Positions 16,901 to 24,665 of a DNA stretch of 64,000 nt are shown here, piece after piece. This DNA comes from Pseudoalteromonas flavipulchra NCIMB 2033 = ATCC BAA-314 (GTDB taxonomy: Bacteria > Pseudomonadota > Gammaproteobacteria > Enterobacterales > Alteromonadaceae). The stretch spans positions 144,094-208,093 of the forward strand of contig JWIH01000009.1 of NCBI GenBank assembly GCA_000814665.1, given 5' to 3'. The notes below the pieces were generated by a model. That model ran no database searches and was not told the origin of the DNA. It was given only the letters and a program-made list of their open reading frames with translations. Positions within the stretch are counted from its first letter, which is position 1. The number at the start of each line of letters is the position of its first letter. Both the position numbers and the translations under genes were made by a program.

Positions 16901-18901
16901 TTAAGCAATAAACCCTCTATTTCTCCATCTCGCTCTTACATAATCTTCAAAATTTCGTCCTCTAGCCAAATTAAGTTCATCAGCATGATCCGTTACTATT
17001 ATTTGTGGCTTAAACCCTGTTTCTACCTCAGTTCTTTCACAGAAAGAGATTATTTCATTGAAGAAGTTTTCAACACTTTTGATATCTTCATCTACTTTAT
17101 TCTTACGTTCCGCTGAAGCTAATTTATTAACGTCAAACCTACTTTCATCTGTATCGTTTGTTACATTTGGGAAGTAAACTTGCGTTGGTTGGTCTATAAA
17201 CAACACTGGAGGAATGGAACATTCCTGTCCTAGTGAACAAAATAATTTTTGAAACGACAAAAAGAGTGACAGGTGACAATATAGCCAGTTAGCCCCACTT
17301 CCCATCGACCTTAAGAACACTCTTTCTTTTTTGGCTATTAGCCAAATATCAAAAGTTTCTAGTGAGAAGTTTAGATTAAGTGGATTCTTGTAAAACTCTT
17401 CAAAATCTAAGTTTTGACCAATGGTATTCATTGTTTCGTTTAGTAACATTTCGGCGTTACGCATTTTTTGTACTATCGAATATTGGCTCAGTGTTCCTTT
17501 CAATTTAGAGATTTTCGTCTTCAATTGCTCAAGTTCACCATCGGCTTGCTCAATATGTCCTTCACTTATAATCTCTTCAAGATATATTTCAATAGACACC
17601 TTTGCTTTGACAATTTGATCTCTTAAGTTTTGACGTTTTTCCAATTCACGGTTAGAAGCAATAAGACTAGCTTTTTCAACTCGAATATCTTTAATGTGCC
17701 TACGTTGAGTTGTTAGCTCTGACTTTAACGACTCCAATCTAGGGCGATAATCATATTGTTGCGGTTTTTGGATGGTAATTTCTTCATTAAGCCAATTAAT
17801 AGCATTTGTGAGTTTGTCTGCTTCACTAGATAGTAAGTTAGTTTCTGTTAAACAAAATGGACATTCTATAACTGATTCAGTTATTTTTTCGGGATAGTTT
17901 ATATCGCTGATACTTTCAAAGTAACTATTACTGATCGATATTGTGGACTCGATATCTCTAGCTTCTTTTTCTAGCTTTCTAAGTACTTTTACTTCACCAG
18001 CTATTTTTTTATCAAGCTCTGTAATTAATTTTGTATTTGAAGTGGACTCTAAATCAATTTCTAGTGGCTTGTCTTTTATAATATCCAGCCAATGAATAGG
18101 ATTCTTAATTATGTCCGCACTAGATGAATCGACTAATCTTTTACCACTTAATGCTTGGTATTCATTTAGTCTTTTTGACAGTTTAATAATTTTTAGCTCA
18201 AGTTGTTTTTCTTTTTTAGGAAGAGCTAACTCAATCCTTCTTTTTTTCTTCTCTAATTCGGCTAACTCTTGTTTTAACAAGAAGTATTGTTGATCAACAA
18301 ACCCCAAAAAGATTTTTAAGTGTTCAATAGCTTGTTCACGTTTCTCCTTCTCATCAAATCGATAAAATACGGCGTGTTTATTGGCTATAAGATTTTGGTG
18401 CTGAAGCATAAATGAGGTAAAGCTTCGTATACTAGGGGAGGACTTCTTTCTACCAAAAAATTGCTTGTCATCTTTATCCGTTTCAATATCATTGATATTT
18501 AAGCCAAAGAAAGCGCCAATCTTCTTTTTATATTGATCAGCAACAACGAAATACCCTAGTTTAAACCAACTAGAAGTCAGAGTCAGACCATCACTTGATA
18601 ACGGGAGTTCATCTTCTGAAACTTCTCTATAAAACCCTTTTTTATCTTTTGGTAATTTACCAAGAACTAAAAAACGATTCCCTTTTTTATATATCGTAAA
18701 ATATATTGCTGCGCTTTCCGTAATTCTTCCAACAGGAATGGTGTATTCGGAAGATCCCATACAATAATCAAAAATTTCAATAAGAGCACTCTTACCCGTT
18801 GATGATTTACCTGTAACAACGTTTAGGCCTGTCTTAAATTCTACAAAATGGCATTGCTCTCTTTTATCTACAACCCCAATATACGCTACATATGGCTTCA
18901 T
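16901..18901 (-). CDS. ABC-3C system ATPase (SMC/Rad50-like, DUF3732-type)
   Basis: The 666-residue protein has an N-terminal Walker A GKSSTGKS (31-38) followed by IEIFDYCMGSSEY. Coiled-coil arms at about 203-250 and 290-330 meet at a zinc-hook-like CPFC (347-350), and a second coiled region runs to about 480. The C-terminal half has GSGANWLYCHLSLFLSFQ (signature region), Walker B-like PPVLFIDQPTQVYFP and IIVTDHADEL. This is the layout of the DUF3732-type ATPase of ABC three-component systems, described by comparative genomics as conflict systems. It should use ATP-driven conformational change to license the partner nuclease. Its ATG overlaps the previous stop as ATGA, so translation is coupled. 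Confidence 0.8.
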   Translation of the reverse strand: MKPYVAYIGVVDKREQCHFVEFKTGLNVVTGKSSTGKSALIEIFDYCMGSSEYTIPVGRITESAAIYFTIYKKGNRFLVLGKLPKDKKGFYREVSEDELPLSSDGLTLTSSWFKLGYFVVADQYKKKIGAFFGLNINDIETDKDDKQFFGRKKSSPSIRSFTSFMLQHQNLIANKHAVFYRFDEKEKREQAIEHLKIFLGFVDQQYFLLKQELAELEKKKRRIELALPKKEKQLELKIIKLSKRLNEYQALSGKRLVDSSSADIIKNPIHWLDIIKDKPLEIDLESTSNTKLITELDKKIAGEVKVLRKLEKEARDIESTISISNSYFESISDINYPEKITESVIECPFCLTETNLLSSEADKLTNAINWLNEEITIQKPQQYDYRPRLESLKSELTTQRRHIKDIRVEKASLIASNRELEKRQNLRDQIVKAKVSIEIYLEEIISEGHIEQADGELEQLKTKISKLKGTLSQYSIVQKMRNAEMLLNETMNTIGQNLDFEEFYKNPLNLNFSLETFDIWLIAKKERVFLRSMGSGANWLYCHLSLFLSFQKLFCSLGQECSIPPVLFIDQPTQVYFPNVTNDTDESRFDVNKLASAERKNKVDEDIKSVENFFNEIISFCERTEVETGFKPQIIVTDHADELNLARGRNFEDYVRARWRNRGFIA

Positions 18902-19356
18902 AGCTTTTTAATCCTTAAAATTCTGTAGCAATCCTCAACTAAAAAAGGGTTTACTAATTTGGCTAAATTCCTTGCGGCTTTTATATGCTCTTGTTTACAG
19001 TGATTTTTTTGTGATTCTTCTTTCATATATTGAATAGATAGGTCAGCATTAACTTTAATTAAGCCTTGTTCTAAAAGTACTTGCATCGCTTTATTTGTTA
19101 TTTCTTTAAAGTCATTTAATCGCTTTTCCAACCCTTCCACTGTTGTAGGGTCTCCAAACTTTGTATTAAGAGTTGACCTGTTTATTCGTTGCAGTTTTGT
19201 CTGTGCAACAGGGCTAAAAAGTAAAGGAAAAACGAGATAGCTTAACAAGATATTCTTGGGTTGAACTTCTACATGCTGGTAGAATTCTAGTAGCAATGGC
19301 GCTAACAAATATGGACTTTGACTGAGGACGCTTAACTGGTGAATTGCATTGGCCAT
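18898..19356 (-). CDS. ABC-3C system middle component
   Basis: The 152-residue, mostly helical protein has no catalytic motif. Its position between a nuclease-like gene and an SMC-like ATPase, with one-base and four-base overlaps on either side, and its length and N-terminal pattern (SPYLLAPLLLEFYQH, ILLSYLVFPLLFSP), match middle components of ABC three-component systems. The C-terminal part (FKEITNKAMQVLLEQGLIKV) resembles a winged-helix-like segment. It probably bridges the other two subunits, an inference from gene order. Confidence 0.7.
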   Translation of the reverse strand: MANAIHQLSVLSQSPYLLAPLLLEFYQHVEVQPKNILLSYLVFPLLFSPVAQTKLQRINRSTLNTKFGDPTTVEGLEKRLNDFKEITNKAMQVLLEQGLIKVNADLSIQYMKEESQKNHCKQEHIKAARNLAKLVNPFLVEDCYRILRIKKL

Positions 19357-20435
19357 TACTTAAGCTTCCACTTTAAGTTTTTGTTAACATCATCCATGTT
19401 GATATGAAGTATACCGTCTCTAAACCAACGATACGGACGCTTAGGATATGACTCTAGCTCAGGGCCTTCTTCCCCCATTACTTCATCGTAGAAATCTTGT
19501 GAATCTAGAATAGGTTCAGTAACTTTTTTACTAGCTTTTTTTTGCTTTCTTTCAAAAATCCCAATTATTTCTTCTTGGTAGGAATCAAAATACTCTAGCT
19601 TAGTCCCAAACTGAAACTCCTCATTTATCACTGTTAGGGCCTCACAATAACTGCTATGAGCTAGGTTTAGTTCACTTAAATATTCTATGTCTCTAATTTT
19701 TTGTAAGTACAGGCTATCCTGTGGTGAGTTTACTGTATATTGATCAGGATCAGGCTTTTTAGGAAACACTCTAGTACTTTGTCTAAACTTTTCATTTAAC
19801 AAAGCAAATTCATCTGAGAACGATCTCTCCGAAATTTCCCATTGGTTGCCGACAATATCGGGGGATATTAATAAACCAAGTAAACCATTTAAAACTCGGC
19901 CTCGATTGTTAGAAGGTACAGCTTTACAGTATTCATTTGCTATAGAGTAATATTTTTCAGGTATTGCAGACGAGCTATCGTAGATTTCAAACTTTGATAT
20001 CACTTCCTTAAATTTTTGCTCTAGCCTATACGACTTAACTTTTTCCTGCTTATCGTTAAGTGTTGTTCTAGAAAGAATTTTGTCAATTATATCAATCCTT
20101 TCTGTTATGCTTTTATCTTTCCAGTCAAGTAGTTGGCTATTTGTACTAATTTTTTGTGTTGTGATTAATATGAGTTTTGGGTACTTGGATGTGTCGAAGC
20201 TAGGTTCTAGCCAATTAGCCAACGTATTCCATATATTTTTATGACTATCTGTAAGAGGATCAGAAAAGTGCTTAACTTCGACATTAGCTTCATCTGACAT
20301 GGCAATGTCACCGTCTTTTTCAATTAACAGCGATTGATTGGTATCTAGCCTAAAGCACCATTCAACGGCTAAATAATACTGATAAATGATTCCTGCGATA
20401 CTTGCGGAAGCATCCTGAGCTAACTTTTTATTCAA
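19356..20435 (-). CDS. ABC-3C system nuclease-like component
   Basis: The 359-residue protein starts at TTG (20435), supported by AAGGGA six bases upstream and by no better ATG. Residues 10-80 hold IAGIIYQYYLAVEW, then LLIEKDGDI (E39, D43) and VEVKHFS (E53-K55), a PD-(D/E)XK-like nuclease core, with NIWNTLANWL after it. This resembles the DUF4297/Cap4-type nuclease seen in ABC-3C and CBASS effectors. The C-terminal half (PKRPYRWFRDGILHINMDD, near 333-351) would be the system-specific domain. It is the first gene of the ABC-3C operon, whose next start overlaps its stop as TAATG. Nuclease activity is an inference from the motif. Confidence 0.7.
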   Translation of the reverse strand: MNKKLAQDASASIAGIIYQYYLAVEWCFRLDTNQSLLIEKDGDIAMSDEANVEVKHFSDPLTDSHKNIWNTLANWLEPSFDTSKYPKLILITTQKISTNSQLLDWKDKSITERIDIIDKILSRTTLNDKQEKVKSYRLEQKFKEVISKFEIYDSSSAIPEKYYSIANEYCKAVPSNNRGRVLNGLLGLLISPDIVGNQWEISERSFSDEFALLNEKFRQSTRVFPKKPDPDQYTVNSPQDSLYLQKIRDIEYLSELNLAHSSYCEALTVINEEFQFGTKLEYFDSYQEEIIGIFERKQKKASKKVTEPILDSQDFYDEVMGEEGPELESYPKRPYRWFRDGILHINMDDVNKNLKWKLK

Positions 20436-20581
20436 TTACAGTCCCTTAATTGTATGTTTCACATAATTCTGCGAAAAGTTATTTTATATTGAACTGATCA
20501 ACAACTGTTTGTTATATATCATATTTATGTGTCAAAAGTAAAAGGATCTTGTTAATTTAATTTTAAATTCTATTGAAGCTC

Positions 20582-20818
20582 GAATTCGGATAATAAGTGC
20601 ACCACTCATGGTTAAACGGTGAGAAGAGGTCAACTGCCTGTTGGTGGTGCTCTGTAATCACCAAAAAACAAGAGTAGATACCATGAGTTACAAGCAGTTG
20701 TTCGAAGGGCAAAGATACCAGGTTGAGGCCTACTTACGTGAGGGTTTTAGCTATAGAGAGATAGGGAAAAGGCTAAAAGTGAGCCACCGCACTATAAGTC
20801 GTGAAGTTAGGCGCAATA
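20582..20818 (+). mobile_element. Truncated IS30 remnant (left end only)
   Basis: The left inverted repeat GAATTCGGATAATAAGTGCA and the first 45 codons of an IS30 transposase (ATG at 20683; YREIGKRLKVSHRTISREVR) match the copy at 10130, in the same orientation. Similarity to that copy ends just after the ISREVRRN codons, near 20818. The frame runs on by chance to a stop at 20884. The rest of the element is missing. Confidence 0.8.
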
Positions 20819-20819
20819 G

Positions 20820-20927
20820 TACTCGAAGTCATATATTGGAAAAATTGTATGCCCTGAAGGTTGTTTGGTTGCAGAGGAAAGCATAGAGTCAGGAACATAT
20901 CGTGTTTTGTTAACTCCTGAAGGTTAG
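20820..20927 (+). pseudogene. Tail of an unidentified gene interrupted at the IS junction
   Basis: Directly after the IS breakpoint a frame without a start reads SYIGKIVCPEGCLVAEESIE, then SGTYRVLLTPEG and a stop at 20925. The composition looks like a real protein C-terminus rather than noise, so the IS truncation probably also cut a resident gene. The family is not recognisable from 35 residues. Confidence 0.3.
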
Positions 20928-21060
20928 TTTATTGTTAACTCAATGGAGTAATTGACATAACAAACTAGCGTTTCAGATTTCAAAATATATTTTCTAATCC
21001 AATATGATTATGCTAGTGAAATAGCACTAACTGATTTTGTCCAAATACGAGTTGCGTAAA

Positions 21061-21190
21061 CGTCCGTTATCGTACTTGGATTTAAGGTATGAAATTGCTG
21101 TTGAACGACCGAGTTTGGCACTTATGCGACTTTCAGATTTGATTAAGCCCTAACAATCAAACCTGACAGATAAAGTTAAAATTTATTCAA
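21061..21190 (+). repeat. 130-bp dispersed repeat, copy 1
   Basis: This segment aligns without gaps over 130 bases with 59200-59329, starting CGTCCGTTATC against CGTCCGCTATC and sharing CATATGCGACT-like and TCAGATTTGATT blocks. Near its end CAGATTTGATT and AATCAAACCTG can form an 11-bp hairpin with one mismatch. It is non-coding and lies between IS remnants. Confidence 0.6.
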
Positions 21191-21197
21191 GCTCAAA

Positions 21198-21256
21198 TTC
21201 AGATAATAAGTGCACCACTCATAGTTAAACGGTGAGTGGTGCACTTATTATCTGAA
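21198..21256. repeat. Perfect palindrome built from two IS30 ends
   Basis: Arms of 24 bp (21198-21221 and 21233-21256) are perfect inverted copies of the IS30 left end, separated by 11 bases. The sequence is two IS ends facing each other with the whole transposase gone, a minimal MITE-like unit or deletion product. Confidence 0.8.
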
Positions 21257-21262
21257 ATCAGG
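21233..21262 (-). repeat. Right copy of 30-bp inverted repeat bounding the island
   Basis: This is the exact reverse complement of 10127-10156. It ends in CTGAAATCAGG and includes the right arm of the palindrome at 21198-21256. Confidence 0.8.
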
Positions 21263-21411
21263 GTTACAAACCACATGCAAAACAGCCCAAAAAGTCCAGT
21301 CATCATAGTTACACTGAGGGGAAAACAAACCAATAGCTATTCTTACGTTATTCATCTATATTGGGAACATGCATTTGATGCGAACAATTCTTATGTAGTA
21401 GGAGAGCTAAC

Positions 21412-22362
21412 ATGGATCCAGTCACACTTATTTTTGATTACCTTTTTACCATCCAAGCGTTTTTATTGATTTTCGTTATTGTGGTACTAAAAGGGAGTAT
21501 CAAATTTGTCCCGCAGAACCGTGCGTGGATTATTGAACGTTTCGGTAAGTATCAATCCACTAAAGAAGCCGGCCTAAACTTTATTCTGCCATTTATCGAC
21601 CGCGTAGCCTCCGATAGGAGCTTAAAGGAGCAAGCCGTTGATGTACCATCTCAATCAGCCATAACTAAAGACAATATTTCATTGATTGTTGATGGTGTAC
21701 TTTATTTTAGAGTTTTAGATCCGTATAAGGCGACTTACGGTGTTGACGATTATATCTTCGCGGTAACTCAGCTCGCGCAAACCACCATGCGTAGCGAACT
21801 AGGTAAAATGGAGTTGGATAAAACCTTTGAAGAGCGAGATTTACTTAATACCAACATCGTCGCCGCCATCAACTCAGCTTCTGATCCTTGGGGTATTCAA
21901 GTACTGCGCTACGAGATTAAAGATATTGTGCCACCAAACTCAGTAATGGAAGCAATGGAAGCACAAATGAAGGCTGAGCGTGTGAAACGAGCTCAAATAC
22001 TAGAGTCAGAGGGTGACCGTCAAGCCGCAATCAATGTCGCGGAAGGTAAGAAGCAAGCGCAGGTGCTTGCAGCTGAAGCCGAAAAGGCAGAGCAGATCCT
22101 AAGAGCTGAAGGTGAAGCAAAAGCGATTATTGCCGTTGCAGACGCACAAGCCGAAGCCCTTCGTAAAGTCGGTGAAGCCGCAAATACCGAAGAAGGTCAA
22201 AAAGCTATCCAGCTTGACTTAGCTACAAAAGCCATTGCAGCAAAAGAAGCAATAGCCAAAGAATCTTCTGTGGTATTGCTACCAGACAATGGCACAGATG
22301 CAAGTTCGCTTGTGGCACAAGGCATGTCTATTATTAATACATTAAATAAAAAGCAAGGGTAA
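21412..22362 (+). CDS. qmcA: SPFH/stomatin-like membrane protein QmcA (paraslipin)
   Basis: The 316-residue protein has one N-terminal membrane helix (FLLIFVIVVLKGSIKFV) and an SPFH/band-7 domain (NRAWIIERFGKYQSTKEAGL through EIKDIVPP). An Ala/Glu-rich coiled coil follows, with AEGEAKAI and AEAEKAEQIL-type repeats. AGGAGAG precedes the ATG. QmcA proteins form large oligomeric assemblies in the inner membrane, thought to organise membrane microdomains and proteases such as FtsH. The NfeD-like gene five bases downstream is its usual partner, so the two form an operon. Confidence 0.9.
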   Translation: MDPVTLIFDYLFTIQAFLLIFVIVVLKGSIKFVPQNRAWIIERFGKYQSTKEAGLNFILPFIDRVASDRSLKEQAVDVPSQSAITKDNISLIVDGVLYFRVLDPYKATYGVDDYIFAVTQLAQTTMRSELGKMELDKTFEERDLLNTNIVAAINSASDPWGIQVLRYEIKDIVPPNSVMEAMEAQMKAERVKRAQILESEGDRQAAINVAEGKKQAQVLAAEAEKAEQILRAEGEAKAIIAVADAQAEALRKVGEAANTEEGQKAIQLDLATKAIAAKEAIAKESSVVLLPDNGTDASSLVAQGMSIINTLNKKQG

Positions 22363-22367
22363 CACCT

Positions 22368-22820
22368 ATGGCCTTTTTACTTGAGCATTTAGCACAAACC
22401 TTAGTAGTACTAGGAATTGCTTGCCTAATTGTTGAGGTTGCTGTGCTTGGTTTTGCGACCTTTGTACTGTTCTTTTTGGGTCTGTCGCTGGTGATCAGCG
22501 GTGGTCTAATGTACGCAGGCATGCTTGACCAAACTTGGCTGACTGCACTTTGGTTTAATGCGTTAGTCACTACATTATTGGCTGTGTTTTTATGGAAACC
22601 ACTAAGACGCATGCAAGATGTCACTGACAACAAAGAAGTAACCAGTGATTTTGCTGAGCTTACCTTTACGCTAGAAAAGGACTTGAATGCGGATAGTCGT
22701 ATTTTTCATACTTATTCTGGTATTGCGTGGCAACTAAAAAGTAAACAACCTATTACTGCAGGAACACAAGTCAAAGTGGTTAAAAAAGAGGTTGGAGCGT
22801 TTTGGGTAGAGCCTAATTAA
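22368..22820 (+). CDS. NfeD-like membrane protein (YbbJ type)
   Basis: The 150-residue protein has membrane helices over the first 80 residues (LVVLGIACLIVEVAVLGF, ATFVLFFLGLSLVISGGL, NALVTTLLAVFLW) and a C-terminal OB-fold domain (IFHTYSGIAWQLKSKQPITA, VKVVKKEVGAFWVEP). This is the short NfeD type that is co-encoded with QmcA/stomatin and thought to stabilise its assemblies. It starts five bases after qmcA. Confidence 0.88.
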   Translation: MAFLLEHLAQTLVVLGIACLIVEVAVLGFATFVLFFLGLSLVISGGLMYAGMLDQTWLTALWFNALVTTLLAVFLWKPLRRMQDVTDNKEVTSDFAELTFTLEKDLNADSRIFHTYSGIAWQLKSKQPITAGTQVKVVKKEVGAFWVEPN

Positions 22821-22844
22821 GCAAATTGGTATAGCCTTGCGAAC

Positions 22845-22880
22845 AAAGTGCCTAACAGCCAATTTTGTTAGGCACTTTCT
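22845..22880 (+). terminator. Terminator-like hairpin after qmcA-nfeD
   Basis: AAAGTGCCTAAC (22845-22856) and GTTAGGCACTTT (22867-22878) form a perfect 12-bp stem with a 10-base loop. The T run is short (TTTCT), but the position fits the operon end. Confidence 0.65.
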
Positions 22881-23046
22881 GTAATCCGCAGTATTCAGAA
22901 ACAACTTTTTACCTTATTCTCTTTTCGTCTAGTACCTACTCGGTTTACTCTATCTTACACAACAGTTACACTCAAATTTAGGTACAAGGCTAAACACCTC
23001 TGAACCATGAATAAAATATAATAAAAACAAGGGATTATAATCTACG

Positions 23047-23733
23047 ATGATTCGGGTCGAAAACTTAAGCCGAGTATACGGAAGCGGAGAAACCCAAGTG
23101 CATGCACTAAAATCAGTTTCTCTAGAAGTAATGGAAGGTGAATTTGTCGCAGTAATGGGGTCTTCTGGCTCTGGAAAGTCTACCTTAATGAATATACTTG
23201 GCTGCTTAGATTCTCCAACTTCCGGCTCTTACTATCTTGCTAATCAAGAAATTCAGGCAGTGGAAGATGAAGCCTTATCACAAATTAGAAATCAAAAAAT
23301 TGGCTTTATCTTTCAAACATTCCATCTACTTACTCGCCTAACCGCACTGGAAAATGTCATCTTACCGCTACGGTACACTGAGACTTCCCCATCAGAGGCA
23401 AAAAGTCGCGGACTTGCCATGCTAAAAAAAGTAGGTCTTGATAGCAGAGCACATCACAAACCCTTCGAAATGTCTGGCGGACAACGCCAACGTGTTGCCA
23501 TTGCACGGGCACTCATTAATGAGCCAAAAGTCATTTTTGCCGATGAACCAACTGGCAACTTAGATAGTAAAACCTCGCATGAGATCATGGAATTACTATG
23601 TCAGCTACACCATCAAGGCCACACGATTGTAATGGTAACGCATGAAGACGATATTGCGGCATATGCCGAGCGTATCATCAGAATGAAAGATGGCGAGAAA
23701 GTGGAGGATAGCCAATGCGCAGCTATATCATAA
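23047..23733 (+). CDS. MacB/LolD-type ABC transporter ATP-binding protein
   Basis: The 228-residue ATPase has Walker A GSSGSGKST (about 38-46), Q-loop FIFQTFHLL, signature MSGGQRQRVAIARAL, Walker B VIFADEPTGNLD and H-loop VMVTHEDD. It belongs to the MacB/LolD/FtsE group, which works with MacB-type permeases by mechanotransmission. It is the first gene of a tightly packed five-gene operon ending in such a permease (26996-28231). The next gene starts 19 bases before its stop. Substrate unknown. Confidence 0.9.
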   Translation: MIRVENLSRVYGSGETQVHALKSVSLEVMEGEFVAVMGSSGSGKSTLMNILGCLDSPTSGSYYLANQEIQAVEDEALSQIRNQKIGFIFQTFHLLTRLTALENVILPLRYTETSPSEAKSRGLAMLKKVGLDSRAHHKPFEMSGGQRQRVAIARALINEPKVIFADEPTGNLDSKTSHEIMELLCQLHHQGHTIVMVTHEDDIAAYAERIIRMKDGEKVEDSQCAAIS

Positions 23734-24665
23734 GCATCGCCCTGCTCACCTCTTTGCAGGCTTTTGCCAAACCAATTATCGTTTCGGGTGTTATTAAAGC
23801 AGGTGAAACTCAGGTCTTTCACGCGCCGATGAGCGACTCTTGGAAGACTCAAATCCAGTGGATGCTGCCCGAAGGTGAAGTTGCTAATAAGGGTGACATC
23901 GTCGTCGTCTATGATTCAGGCTCTATCGCGACCTCAATCGACCAAGATAAAGTAGCGCTCGATGCTGCAAAAGATGAGTACAAACGAATTGAGCAAGACG
24001 GCGCCCAAAAGGTACTAGAAGCTCAGTTTCAGCTGAAAAAAGCCATTTTGCTCGTAGAAAGAGCCAAGATAGATGCTAGCGTGCCAAAGGCCAATATCAG
24101 CACCTACGACTACGAGCAATACCAGCTGACGTTAGAAAAAGCGATTATCGAAAATCATAAAGCCGAAATAAGTTTAAGCAAGGCCGAAACTGAAGCAAAA
24201 GCAAATACTCAGAAACAGCGACTGGAAATAAGACGGTTAGAAGCAAGTCTCACGCACAACCAAGAGCAGCTCGAGAAAATGAGTCTAACGGCCAGTAATA
24301 ACGGCCCTATTCTGTATGCTGATCACCCTTGGAATGGCAACAAGTTGTTTGCTGGCGCAACTGTACAACCGGGTTGGAAAGTAGCAGAAATCCCTTCTAC
24401 AGCGGGTCTGTATCTAGAAGCATGGATCCATGAGGTAGATGCTATTGGCATTAAAGAGGGTCAAACCGCCGATTTAAAATTTGACGCCTTTCGCTCCTCA
24501 TCAACGCCAAGTACCCTCACTGAGCTATCAACACAACCTGAAAAGCGCCAAGACTGGGGCCAAGGCATGTATTACCGAGCTAAATTCACATTCAACACCG
24601 ATTTGCCACTACTACCGGGCATGAGCGGAAGCATAACTTTGCCAGGAGAGAAAAATGAAAGTTAA
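23715..24665 (+). CDS. HlyD-like periplasmic adaptor 1
   Basis: The 316-residue protein has a cleavable signal peptide (IISIALLTSLQAFAKP) and no lipobox. Its layout is a beta strand region, a long Glu/Lys/Ala coiled coil (about 75-195, with EYKRIEQDGAQKVLEAQFQL at 93-112), then a lipoyl/beta-barrel half (WKVAEIPSTAGLYLEAWIHE, LPLLPGMSGSITLP). This is a membrane-fusion-protein fold that links an inner-membrane ABC unit to an outer-membrane channel. GTGGAGG precedes the ATG inside the upstream gene. It is the most divergent of three adaptors in the operon. Confidence 0.75.
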   Translation: MRSYIISIALLTSLQAFAKPIIVSGVIKAGETQVFHAPMSDSWKTQIQWMLPEGEVANKGDIVVVYDSGSIATSIDQDKVALDAAKDEYKRIEQDGAQKVLEAQFQLKKAILLVERAKIDASVPKANISTYDYEQYQLTLEKAIIENHKAEISLSKAETEAKANTQKQRLEIRRLEASLTHNQEQLEKMSLTASNNGPILYADHPWNGNKLFAGATVQPGWKVAEIPSTAGLYLEAWIHEVDAIGIKEGQTADLKFDAFRSSSTPSTLTELSTQPEKRQDWGQGMYYRAKFTFNTDLPLLPGMSGSITLPGEKNES

